Below the pieces are notes generated by a model. The model did no database searches and was not told where the DNA came from. It saw only the letters and a program-made list of their open reading frames with translations. Positions 25,017-32,321 of a DNA stretch of 64,000 nt are shown in pieces. How positions within the stretch are numbered: position 1 is the stretch's first letter; each line of letters opens with the position of its first letter. The stretch spans positions 7,313 through 71,312 of the forward strand of contig JBILLQ010000008.1 of the NCBI GenBank assembly GCA_044375975.1, read 5' to 3'. The position numbers were made by a program, and so were the translations under genes. The DNA is from UBA5018 sp044375975. Lineage in GTDB: Bacteria > Cyanobacteriota > Cyanobacteriia > PCC-6307 > Cyanobiaceae.

Positions 25017-25201
25017 AATCTCTGGCTGCGACCGGTGCGAGTGGAACCGGTGCGAGACTGCCAGGCCCGGAGTTCATCATCCAGTATTTGCCTAGCCATA
25101 TCCACTAAATCACCAGGCTGAGGTGGGGCAACTGGTTTTGCAACACCAAGAGCCAGCCCTGGCATGCCTGGCAGTTTGCTGATCGGAAGGTAGGAAGACA
25201 T
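25013..25201 (-). CDS. 62-residue first gene of the encapsulin locus, unknown
   Basis: Starts MSSYLPISKLPGMPGLALG, continues VAKPVAPPQPGDLVDMARQI and ends in a basic tail (TGSTRTGRSQRF). The stop overlaps the ATG of the cyclase gene (ATGA), which argues that it is translated. No strong Shine-Dalgarno is visible. The middle (DLVDMARQILDDELRAWQ) is likely a helix. The stretch GLALGVAKP loosely resembles the hydrophobic-Gly-x-x-basic pattern of Family 1 cargo-loading peptides, but the match is too weak to claim. I recognise no family. Confidence 0.5.
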   Translation of the reverse strand: MSSYLPISKLPGMPGLALGVAKPVAPPQPGDLVDMARQILDDELRAWQSRTGSTRTGRSQRF

Positions 25202-25930
25202 TGTTTGATCTGATAAAATAAATTTGGTTGCTTGTTGCGGGCAGAGCCCCTGGGGTGAGTTAGGGCGACAGCCTTTAGCCAGGGGACTGCAGGTGCCCTG
25301 CTGCAGTCGCCAACCTTGGGGTTCTTGTCCGGGCAGTCAAAACCCTGGCCGCCATTGGCGTATGTGCGTGTGTGGAGGGGGGTAAGCTATGGGTTTGCAA
25401 ATTTTAGATTAGGCAACGCTAGTATGGCAAGGTTACATGACTGGCTTGCTGGCATGCGTCCGGGCCTCGCAAATCTACTTTGAGCCGATGGCTGAAGCCC
25501 AGCCACTTTGATGGCAGGGTTTTCGAGCTTTTTTTGCCTAGCAGCTGCTGGCTTGGCGATTTGCCTGCCAGTTATGTCCCGAAGGGCCTGGCGATTGATT
25601 GATCTTGTTAATTATTTTGAATCGCCCGTTGACGCCAGCTGTGCAAGCGTCATCAATTTTGTTTAGACACGTTCTAGCAAGCCAGCCTTCCGCAAGCCAG
25701 CCTTCCGCAAGCCAGTAGTCAGACTCGCTGCTCTGCGACGGCTGCGGCAGGCCTGGTCGACGCTGCGGTTTTGAGACTGGCGTTCTTGCATGGTGGCCTG
25801 GCACTGATGCCGATAAAAATCGATCCCGCCGGGTATTTGGCTACTAATGCTGCAGATTGAGCCCAGATCAACCGCATTCCCAGGCTGCGGTTTGGCTTTC
25901 CTAGGCTCGTGGCATCTGAATCAAATCGTC
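25202..25930. other. Promoter-bearing spacer before the encapsulin locus
   Basis: About 730 bases without a supported gene. It must hold the promoter for the minus-strand encapsulin locus and for the plus-strand small gene at 25931. A perfect 8-bp hairpin, gactgcag (25285-25292) with ctgcagtc (25301-25308), lies about 85 bases upstream of the locus, a possible operator or leader structure. I cannot identify a clear -35/-10 pair. Confidence 0.4.
25677..25721 (+). repeat. 15-bp tandem repeat (3 units)
   Basis: gcaagccagccttcc at 25677-25691 and 25692-25706 are identical; 25707-25721 is a diverged third copy. It is noncoding and lies in the spacer before the encapsulin locus. Confidence 0.85.
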
Positions 25931-26230
25931 ATGACCAGTAGTCCCAGTTCCGGATCGCCGAGTCCCAGTTACGAATCGCTGGCTCGCTACCTGGAGCAGC
26001 GGGGCGAGTTGTCAAAGCCCTGGATGCTGCACCTGCTGCGGCTCACCAAGCTCAAGGAGTCGAAGCACACCATGGCCCCCGAAGAATTTCTGGCCCAGGT
26101 GCAGGAGGCCCATGCCGATCTGATGCGCCTGGGGGAATTCTGGCGAGGACGCGAAGCGGAGGTGTTCAGTGGTCGCTATCAGCCAGCCACCAGCCTGGAA
26201 CCGCTGCCCGGTTCCCCCCAAGACCGCTAA
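25931..26230 (+). CDS. Small conserved-looking cyanobacterial hypothetical protein
   Basis: 99 residues from the ATG at 25931; the frame is open back to 25847 but that extension is not protein-like. After a serine/proline lead (MTSSPSSGSPSPSYESL) comes a helical, charged domain (ARYLEQRGELSKPWMLHLLRL, then PEEFLAQVQEAHADLMRLGEFWRGREAEVF). No signal peptide or membrane helix is present. It is followed 13 bases later by a membrane protein in the same direction, so they likely form a pair. The function is unknown; the body looks like a small adaptor with two or three helices. Confidence 0.7.
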   Translation: MTSSPSSGSPSPSYESLARYLEQRGELSKPWMLHLLRLTKLKESKHTMAPEEFLAQVQEAHADLMRLGEFWRGREAEVFSGRYQPATSLEPLPGSPQDR

Positions 26231-26243
26231 GAGCCTTCCCTTG

Positions 26244-26840
26244 ATGCCTCCCATGCCCGCACCCGAGATCAAGCCAGCAGCCCCTGAGCCGCGCCACCGA
26301 TATTCGATGGCGCCCCTGTTCCGCAACACCCTGTGGGGGCTGTATCTGGCTCTGGTGGGCCCATTGCCGTTCATGGCGCCCCCAGAGCTGCGGCTGGCTT
26401 TGAGCTTGGCCTTGGCCCTGGGGCTGGCCCTGCTGGTGGCTGCCACCAGCGAACAGGTGGAAATCGATGCCAGCGGGATCCGCGTGGGCCACCCGGCTTG
26501 GTGTGCCTGGTGGCTGAGGCGCGGCTGGCAGCTCGACTGGGCCTCGGTGCGAGCCCTGGTGCCTGTGGCCACCAGCCAGGGAGGGCGGGTGTACTACGTG
26601 ACCACCAACCAGGCGCCCAGCGATCGCCAGGGCCAAACCCATGCATACCTCTTGCCCCAGCGGCTGGAGCGATTTCCAGACTTTCTCTGCCGTTTCACCG
26701 CTGCAACGGGGCTAGAAACCGGCCATGTGGGCCGTATTAGCCCCCCCTGGACCTACAGGCTGCTGGCGTTGCTAACGGCGCTAATGCTGCTGGCTGAGCT
26801 GGTGGGCGGCGGATTTTGGCTTCTCACCCCAGTGAGTTGA
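26244..26840 (+). CDS. Membrane protein with a soluble PH-like central region, hypothetical
   Basis: 198 residues from the ATG at 26244. There are two N-terminal hydrophobic segments (LWGLYLALVGPLPFM and LRLALSLALALGLALLVAA), a soluble middle (SEQVEIDASGIRVGHPAWCAW, LDWASVRALVPVATSQGGRVYYVTT), and a final membrane helix (YRLLALLTALMLLAELVGGGFW). The VEIDASGIRV...WASVRALV pattern recalls small PH-like or YcxB-type domains, which I cannot confirm. The last 88 bases overlap, tail to tail, the coding end of the response regulator on the other strand. The function is unknown; the cytoplasmic membrane is the expected location. Confidence 0.7.
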   Translation: MPPMPAPEIKPAAPEPRHRYSMAPLFRNTLWGLYLALVGPLPFMAPPELRLALSLALALGLALLVAATSEQVEIDASGIRVGHPAWCAWWLRRGWQLDWASVRALVPVATSQGGRVYYVTTNQAPSDRQGQTHAYLLPQRLERFPDFLCRFTAATGLETGHVGRISPPWTYRLLALLTALMLLAELVGGGFWLLTPVS

Positions 26841-27598
26841 GGGTCTGTCAATTCCCGCTCAGGCAGGGTCTCCAAGCTGAAGCGGTAGCCCTGTTGGCGC
26901 ATCGTCTCGATGCCACCACCTTCGCCCAGGCCAGCCTGCTCGAGCTTGCGGCGCAGGGTGAGAACCTGGGTATCCACCGACCTGGGGCCGCCGCTGAAAG
27001 GCGGCCAGGCCATCCGCAACAGCTCCTGGCGGGAGCGCACCATGCCAGGCGGCATCAACAGGGCGCAAAGCAGGGCAAACTCCCTGGGGCTGAGCTCCAC
27101 GGGCTGGTCGTGCATGGTTACCTGGCGCAGCAGCAGATGCACCTCCAGGGGACCGACGCAAACTCGCTCCTGCAGGCCGCTGCCGCTGCGGCGCAGCAGG
27201 GTACGGGCCCTAGCCGCCATCTCCTCCAAGCCAAAAGGCTTGCGCAACACGTCGTCGGCCCCGGCATCGAGCAGCGTGACCATCGGTTCAGAACCAGAGC
27301 GGGCGGTAAGCACCATCACCGGGCAGCTCAAATGGGCCGCCAGCCTCAAGGCGGTGCTTTCCTCCAGCAACTCGGCGCTGATCAGCAGGTCTGGGGACTG
27401 GTCTTGACAGACGTCAAGCGCTTCGCGGGCAGAGCCCACCGCCGCCGTCAGATGACCGTCCTGGCGCAGCCGCTGGGCCAGCACCGTGCGCAGTGTGGCG
27501 TGGGGATCGACCACCAGCACTCGTTTTGGCTGACCAGTGGTGGACTGGCCGCTGGCCGTGGCAGGTGCCGCTGGTTGTTGGTGTGGCACTGAGGCCAT
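26753..27598 (-). CDS. OmpR-type response regulator with an altered receiver
   Basis: 281 residues: receiver at about 25-137 and winged-helix DNA-binding domain at about 145-245 (VELSPREFALLCALLM, RSVDTQVLTLRRKLE, GYRFSLE). The receiver keeps the Thr (LTAR, residue 98) and Lys (RKPF, residue 120). However, the acidic pocket reads VDP instead of DD, and the phosphorylated aspartate is replaced: SPDLLISAELL puts Ala75 at that position, with Glu76 beside it. It is therefore unlikely to be switched by normal phosphorylation. A C-terminal serine/proline tail of 35 residues overlaps the convergent membrane-protein gene. No histidine kinase is nearby. Confidence 0.9.
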   Translation of the reverse strand: MASVPHQQPAAPATASGQSTTGQPKRVLVVDPHATLRTVLAQRLRQDGHLTAAVGSAREALDVCQDQSPDLLISAELLEESTALRLAAHLSCPVMVLTARSGSEPMVTLLDAGADDVLRKPFGLEEMAARARTLLRRSGSGLQERVCVGPLEVHLLLRQVTMHDQPVELSPREFALLCALLMPPGMVRSRQELLRMAWPPFSGGPRSVDTQVLTLRRKLEQAGLGEGGGIETMRQQGYRFSLETLPERELTDPQLTGVRSQNPPPTSSASSISAVSNASSL

Positions 27599-27732
27599 GG
27601 CCTGGCGACCCTCGATTTCCCTACGCTACCGGTGTATACATCACCGAACCGGTATCAGGCGATGCCTTTCGATCTGGCACCCACCTCCACTGGTGAGGCC
27701 ATCGCGGTGCTCTCACCAGGGACCCACCCCCT

Positions 27733-28026
27733 ATGACCGCCCTCCAAAACCCAGAGTCCATCCGCCATTTCCAGTCGCTCTGCGATGCCTGCCAGGCACT
27801 GGCCATGCAACATCACGGCCCCTCAGACCTGCGTCTTTATGCAGACGGATATCTGCACGCCCTGAGGCGCAGTTCGATTCTGGATCCCCTGGCCCAGCGG
27901 CGGCTGGAGGAGGTGGTGGAACGCTGGATTCTCGATCCATCCAGTTTCATTGGCGCCGACGGCGACCCACGCAGCCTTTATGAGAGCGGCTACCAGCAGA
28001 GCGGCTACGAGATGGGACGCAACTAG
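27733..28026 (+). CDS. Small conserved cyanobacterial hypothetical protein
   Basis: 97 residues, mostly helical. It opens MTALQNPESIRHFQSLCDAC, has YADGYLHALRRSS and ILDPLAQRRLEEVVERWILDP, and ends in a tyrosine/serine/glycine tail. The pattern is one I associate with small cyanobacteria-specific proteins (possibly DUF6761), but I give this with low certainty. No signal peptide or membrane helix is seen. It is divergent from the response-regulator gene across a 134-base spacer that should hold promoters for both. No function is assigned. Confidence 0.75.
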   Translation: MTALQNPESIRHFQSLCDACQALAMQHHGPSDLRLYADGYLHALRRSSILDPLAQRRLEEVVERWILDPSSFIGADGDPRSLYESGYQQSGYEMGRN

Positions 28027-28175
28027 CGGCAGCCTTCAAAAAACCAGCCCGTGACCACCAGGAACCAGGGGAAGCCAGAAAAACCTTGACCCAACCCAAG
28101 GAGGCTAAGCAAATTACTATTATTTGCGGCGCAATATCACGAGCCGGCGGCTACGGTTTACCAGAGCTTTTTGAT

Positions 28176-28284
28176 GGCACCTCGAAAAATACGAAAGTCT
28201 ATCGATGCCGTGTCGCGAAAAGCGTTGCTGCAACTAGCTTGCCCCTCGCACTTGCGAGCGTAATGGCAGATTGTTCGAGGTGCC
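28176..28284. mobile_element. MITE-like element with 11-bp perfect inverted ends
   Basis: ggcacctcgaa (28176-28186) and ttcgaggtgcc (28274-28284) are perfect inverted repeats enclosing 87 bases with no gene. The string cctcgaaaaa at the left end also occurs at 2955 and 52354, so these may be ends of one element family. I see no clear target-site duplication. It lies between the small protein at 27733 and grxD. Confidence 0.5.
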
Positions 28285-28345
28285 CTTGAGCGGCAGGGGA
28301 ACCAGGTGGACCCGCTGGAAAACCTGCCGCCCCCCAATCGACTTA

Positions 28346-28669
28346 CTAGCTAGCCAGTACCACGTTTAGCTTTTCGCGCAGTTCACCAGAGTTATACATT
28401 TCAATCAAAATGTCTGAGCCACCGATAAACTCCCCATCCAGATAGACCTGGGGAATAGTTGGCCAATTCGAATAATCCTTGATACCCTGGCGAATTTCCA
28501 TGTCGGAAAGCACGTCAAAGGTTTCGAACGGTACGCCGAGGGAGTTGAGGATCTGGACAACGTTGTTAGAAAAACCACATTGGGGCATCAACTTATTGCC
28601 CTTCATGAATACAAAGATCCGGCTAGAGCCGATCAGATCTTTGATGCGCTGATCTGCATTAGACGCCAT
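28346..28669 (-). CDS. grxD: Monothiol glutaredoxin, Grx4/GrxD type
   Basis: 107 residues with the CGFS active site (KLMPQCGFSNNVVQIL, Cys31). The glutathione/FeS-ligand segments are WPTIPQVYLDGEFIGGSDIL and the conserved KGNK lysine before CGFS. Such proteins bind a [2Fe-2S] cluster with glutathione and pass it on or act in iron sensing. The start is the ATG at 28669, giving MASNADQRIKDLI; the open frame upstream lacks similarity. bolA lies just upstream on the same strand, the classic Grx4-BolA partner pair, 58 bases apart. Confidence 0.94.
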   Translation of the reverse strand: MASNADQRIKDLIGSSRIFVFMKGNKLMPQCGFSNNVVQILNSLGVPFETFDVLSDMEIRQGIKDYSNWPTIPQVYLDGEFIGGSDILIEMYNSGELREKLNVVLAS

Positions 28670-28727
28670 GATTTTAAAAGTTCGTGTGGGTTGGATGGTT
28701 TGAGATGGTAGGGGGCCCGGGACCAAT

Positions 28728-28961
28728 TCAAACAGGGCTGGAGGTTTGCAGGGCCAGAGCGTGAATCGCCTCACTGGCCAATTCCTGCTTCAGCGCTCCA
28801 TAGACCAGCTGATGTTGCTGAATGCGAGAAAGGCCATTAAAGGCAGGCGACACCACATTCACCTGCAGATGATCACCACCACCGGTGAGATCCTCTATTT
28901 CAACGGCTGCATCGGGAATGGCACCGCTGATCGCCGCTTTAATCTGGTCTAGTTTCACCAT
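28728..28961 (-). CDS. bolA: BolA family protein
   Basis: 77 residues with the BolA fold: MVKLDQIKAAI start, AVEIEDLTGGGDHLQVNVVSPAF and the helix GLSRIQQHQLVYGALKQELASEAIHALALQT. BolA proteins form a heterocomplex with CGFS glutaredoxins and coordinate a [2Fe-2S] cluster. The next gene downstream is such a glutaredoxin, so the two most likely act together in iron-sulfur handling. This is a cytosolic protein of normal length. Confidence 0.94.
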   Translation of the reverse strand: MVKLDQIKAAISGAIPDAAVEIEDLTGGGDHLQVNVVSPAFNGLSRIQQHQLVYGALKQELASEAIHALALQTSSPV

Positions 28962-29021
28962 TGAGCGCTTGGCAAGCTGCTAATAAATCTAGAAGCTCAC
29001 TGGAGCAAGCTGGCTTGCCGA

Positions 29022-29603
29022 TCAGCTGCCCGCTGCGGGACTGACCTGGCCGGCGGCATAGGGGGTGGCGGCAAAGCCGATTTCGACCAGGGTCTGATAG
29101 GCCTTGCGACCTAGGTCGCTGGCGGGAGACATCACCTTGACCACCTCCACCAACAGGGGCACGGCCACTTCTGGTTGATTCTGACGGCGGAATACAGCCG
29201 CCAAACGCAGATTGATCTGGGCCAGGGTCTCCAGGCTTTCACGGCCTTTTTGGTCCATCTCCCTGGGGATTCGGGCATCGAGACCGCGGAAGGATCCACT
29301 CAGATCGCGGTACCAGCCGAGCAGACCGCGGTTGAGGTCCCTGGCCTGGTCGTAATACTTGCGGGCTTCATTGAGATTGCCGGCGGCGGCGGCGGCATCG
29401 CCCTTGGCGACCAGGGCATTGACAGCGGCGAGATTGAAGGCGGAGTTCGGCGCCACGCTGGCCTGGGCCAGCAAAAGTTGAGGGGCGCTGGTCTGGGCCA
29501 GCGCCACCGGCCCGCTGATCAGGGCCAGGCCGGCAATAGCCGTAGATCCCAGCTGCACCAAGGCGCGGGAGACGCTGTGCCGGAGGCCATTGGTGCTGCG
29601 CAC
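29022..29603 (-). CDS. Secreted hypothetical protein with helical-repeat region
   Basis: 193 residues from a GTG. The signal peptide is basic MRSTNGLRHSVSR then hydrophobic STAIAGLALISGPVALAQ, so it is exported, perhaps lumenal or periplasmic. The mature part (NLAAVNALVAKGDAAAAAGNLNEARKYYDQARDLNRG, ESLETLAQINLRLAAVFRRQNQPEVAVPLLVEVVKVM) is a helical TPR-like pair of repeats. Alanine-rich signals and this pattern are common in cyanobacterial proteins of unknown role. It is followed by plsC on the same strand, whose coding end lies 29 bases upstream of this start. Confidence 0.75.
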   Translation of the reverse strand: MRSTNGLRHSVSRALVQLGSTAIAGLALISGPVALAQTSAPQLLLAQASVAPNSAFNLAAVNALVAKGDAAAAAGNLNEARKYYDQARDLNRGLLGWYRDLSGSFRGLDARIPREMDQKGRESLETLAQINLRLAAVFRRQNQPEVAVPLLVEVVKVMSPASDLGRKAYQTLVEIGFAATPYAAGQVSPAAGS

Positions 29604-29631
29604 AAACTCGAATTCGACTCGCTAGTGAACT

Positions 29632-30357
29632 CTAGGCGGGCTCGCCGTCACTTCCCAGGGCAGCCTGGGCGCGGCTTTCGGCCGCTTGCATCGCCTCCCC
29701 CAGGCGCTGGCTGAACCGGCCAGCAACCTGGCGCCCCTGGCCCTCAATTGCCAGGGGCTCTCCAAAGCAGAGCGCTGCACTGTCGCCGATGCGAGGAAAG
29801 GCATGGCTGTAGGCGATCCCCACCGGCAGCACCGGCACCTCCACCCCCTGGCTGGCGGCCAGCAGAGCCAGCCGGGCCAGGCCTTGATGCAGGCGAATGC
29901 CATCGCCTTCTCGGTGGATGCGCCCTTCCGGGAACAGCACCAGCTGCTCGCCACTGGCCAGCAGGTCCACCGCATAGCGAAGGCTGGCCATGGAGGGCCG
30001 GCTCTGATTCACCGCGAAGCAGCCCAGCCGGTGCAGGAACCAGCCCTGCAGACCCTTCATCTCGTCAACGGTGACCATAAAACGACAATCGCGGCCGCTG
30101 ATCCGGCGACCGGCGGCATGGGGCAACATCAGCGCATCCCAGCGCGCCCTGTGGGTGGGTGCCAACAACAGCGGCCCCGCCAAGGGCAGATTGGCGCGCC
30201 CGATCACAGCTAAATGGCGAAACCAGCGCCGCAGGGCCAGGTCCTGGGTGAGCACCATGGCCATTGGTGAGAGCCAGGGACTGATGCCGTTGCAGAGCCG
30301 CCGCTCCCGGTCCCGGAGCCGCAGCTGGGCCCCCTTCATCTGCGGGGGCTCACCCAT
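29632..30357 (-). CDS. plsC: 1-acyl-glycerol-3-phosphate acyltransferase family protein
   Basis: Adds the second acyl chain in phosphatidic acid synthesis at the membrane. The acceptor motif HxxxxD is seen as THRARWDAL, the second block as GCFAVNQSRPS and the FPEGRIHR block further on; VPVLPVGIAYS follows. I place the start at the ATG at 30357 (241 residues). The ATG at 30339 is equally possible, and the frame is open as far as 30582 but that lead is not protein-like. The region from 30338 to 30365 contains near-copies of catctgcggggg, another local repeat. It is transcribed away from pdxJ. Confidence 0.85.
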   Translation of the reverse strand: MGEPPQMKGAQLRLRDRERRLCNGISPWLSPMAMVLTQDLALRRWFRHLAVIGRANLPLAGPLLLAPTHRARWDALMLPHAAGRRISGRDCRFMVTVDEMKGLQGWFLHRLGCFAVNQSRPSMASLRYAVDLLASGEQLVLFPEGRIHREGDGIRLHQGLARLALLAASQGVEVPVLPVGIAYSHAFPRIGDSAALCFGEPLAIEGQGRQVAGRFSQRLGEAMQAAESRAQAALGSDGEPA

Positions 30358-30609
30358 CTGCGGGGAGCTTTGCACCGCTTGGCAGCCGCGAGGAGCCCCT
30401 GGCCGCAGAGAAGACTGCGGGGGAGCCAACCCAATCGTCTGCAGCTCCACCGATACATCGCCTAGGGGAAACCAGAACCTAGAAGCCAGATCCGGTGACC
30501 GTCCGCGCTGGCGTGCAGTTGTGCCGGCGGCACTGGTTGAAGTGTCACCGGATGGAATTATTGGCGCAGGCGCCAACAGCAAAAATATTGAAGCTAATCA
30601 GCAACCGCC

Positions 30610-31359
30610 ATGGCCAGCCTCGGGGTCAACATCGACCACATAGCCAATGTGCGCCAGGCGCGCCGCACAGTAGAACCCGATCCGGTCAGCTATGCCCTGC
30701 TGGCTGAGTTGGGCGGTGCCGATGGCATCACCGTGCACCTAAGGGAAGATCGCCGTCACATCCAGGATCGAGATGTGGAGTTGCTGCGCCAATTGGTGCG
30801 CAGTCGGCTGAATTTGGAGATGGCCGCCAGCGCCGAGATGGAGGCGATCGCCCTGCGTATCAAGCCGGACATGGTCACCCTCGTGCCCGAACACCGCCAG
30901 GAGGTGACCACCGAGGGCGGTCTTGATGTGATCAGCCAGCTGGCCGAGCTGCGGGCGAGGGTCACTCGGCTGCAGTCGGCCGGCATCGGCGTCAGCCTGT
31001 TCGTGGATGCGGATGGGCCCCAGCTGGAGGCCAGTGCCGCCAGCGGTGCCCGCTGGGTGGAGTTGCACACCGGCAGCTATGCGGAGGCCGATTGGGATAG
31101 CCAGCCCCAGGAGTTGGCCCGGCTCACCGAGGCCAGTTTCATCGCCCGCAGCCTCGGCCTGCGGGTGAACGCCGGCCACGGCCTCACCTATCAAAATGTG
31201 GAGCCGGTGGCCGCCATCGAGGGGATGGAGGAACTGAATATCGGCCACACGATCGTGGCCCGAGCCCTGGCGGTGGGTCTGGAGGAGGCCGTGCGCCAGA
31301 TGAAGGCTTTGATTCAGAATCCGCGCCTCGATCCCCTGTTCGGTCAACGCCAGCCATGA
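30610..31359 (+). CDS. pdxJ: Pyridoxine 5'-phosphate synthase
   Basis: Condenses 1-deoxyxylulose 5-phosphate with 3-amino-2-oxopropyl phosphate to pyridoxine 5'-phosphate (vitamin B6). Family motifs are LGVNIDHIANVRQARRT at the start, DGITVHLREDRRHIQDRDV, LVPEHRQEVTTEGGLDV, GVSLFVDAD, ELHTGSYAE and the end motif NIGHTIVARALAVGL. Its 249 residues are normal. The stop overlaps the ycf54 start (ATGA at 31356). A divergent promoter region of about 250 bases separates it from plsC. Confidence 0.96.
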   Translation: MASLGVNIDHIANVRQARRTVEPDPVSYALLAELGGADGITVHLREDRRHIQDRDVELLRQLVRSRLNLEMAASAEMEAIALRIKPDMVTLVPEHRQEVTTEGGLDVISQLAELRARVTRLQSAGIGVSLFVDADGPQLEASAASGARWVELHTGSYAEADWDSQPQELARLTEASFIARSLGLRVNAGHGLTYQNVEPVAAIEGMEELNIGHTIVARALAVGLEEAVRQMKALIQNPRLDPLFGQRQP

Positions 31360-31673
31360 CTCAGTACCACTTCGTTGCCGCCAGCGAGGCCTTCCTCACC
31401 GAGCAGGAGCCGCTGGAGGAGGTGCTGCGGGAGCGGCAACGCCACTACGGCGAGCAGGGCAAGCAGATTGATTTCTGGTTGGTGCGCGCTCCGGCCTTCC
31501 TGGATGCGCCCGAACTAGCCGCCCTGGCCAGCTCGGTGCCGCGACCCGCCGCCGCGGTGATCTCCAGCGACGAAAAGTTCATCACCTTTTTGAAGCTGAG
31601 GCTGGAGTTTGTGGCCAAGGGCAGCTTTGAAGCCCCTTCGCCTTCAATCCCCGAACCCCTGGCCGCCGCCTGA
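31356..31673 (+). CDS. ycf54: Ycf54 protein, Mg-protoporphyrin monomethyl ester cyclase accessory factor
   Basis: 105 residues with the Ycf54 signature: YHFVAASEAFLTEQEPLEEVLRERQRHY, GKQIDFWLVRAPAFLDAPELAAL and the ISSDEKFITFLKLRLEFVAKG segment. Ycf54 stabilises the aerobic cyclase that closes the isocyclic ring of chlorophyll. It is translationally coupled to pdxJ by ATGA. Vitamin B6 and chlorophyll enzymes have no obvious direct link, so this may be simple co-expression. It acts with the cyclase at thylakoid membranes. Confidence 0.93.
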   Translation: MTQYHFVAASEAFLTEQEPLEEVLRERQRHYGEQGKQIDFWLVRAPAFLDAPELAALASSVPRPAAAVISSDEKFITFLKLRLEFVAKGSFEAPSPSIPEPLAAA

Positions 31674-31717
31674 GGGCCCCAGCGGGGGCTGATCGCTTGC
31701 AGAGCCTGGCGCCGAGA

Positions 31718-32101
31718 TCAGAACAGGCCTAGAAACTTGCGGCGGGGCGGCTCGGAACCCCCTGAACCAGGCCCCTGATCCGAGGCCGCAGCTGGCCCGT
31801 CGGGCTTGGGCCCCCGCTGGCGACCCTGACCGCCATCCTGCTGATAGCGGGGCTTGTTGTCGCCGATGGTGAGCAGGGCTTCCTTGTTCTTCCACCACAC
31901 CCAGTCCCTGATCGGCGGAGTGTTGGCCAACTGTTCACGGCTCAAGCCCAAGCCCAGCTTGGCAGAGGCGTCTAACAGCACATCAAGCATCGCCTCGCCA
32001 TCGACGCACTGGGCCAGGGCCTCGTTGGTGCGCTTGGCGCCGTTGAGGGCCTTCACCAGCAGCGCCACCCTTTGGCTCACCGAGAGAGTTTTGGGATCCA
32101 T
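31718..32101 (-). CDS. Small cyanobacterial hypothetical protein
   Basis: 127 residues, convergent with ycf54. The N-terminal half is helical (SVSQRVALLVKALNGAKRTNEALAQ, MLDVLLDASAKLGLGLSREQL, NTPPIRDWVWWKNKEALLTIGD) and vaguely recalls a Nif11-like leader helix bundle, without a firm match. The C-terminal 45 residues are a low-complexity G/P/Q/R tail. It has no export signal. Function unknown. The start ATG at 32101 faces the phosphatase gene across a 220-base spacer. Confidence 0.7.
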   Translation of the reverse strand: MDPKTLSVSQRVALLVKALNGAKRTNEALAQCVDGEAMLDVLLDASAKLGLGLSREQLANTPPIRDWVWWKNKEALLTIGDNKPRYQQDGGQGRQRGPKPDGPAAASDQGPGSGGSEPPRRKFLGLF

Positions 32102-32321
32102 CGGCGATCGGCTAACTGCGAACGGCCTGACCGTACCGCGAGCAAACCGTTGCCATCGCTGCTTATCGAACTAGCCGGACAGCTGGAGCAAAGTCGGTTG
32201 GACACCTTCAGGCGGTGTTCTGGGTACTGGCCAAACCCGCTGAGCCCTGGCCCCTGTCCAGGGGCAGGTATTCGCCAACCCTGCCGTCGACAGTCCAGAC
32301 TGGCAAGGACGCAACCAATCG

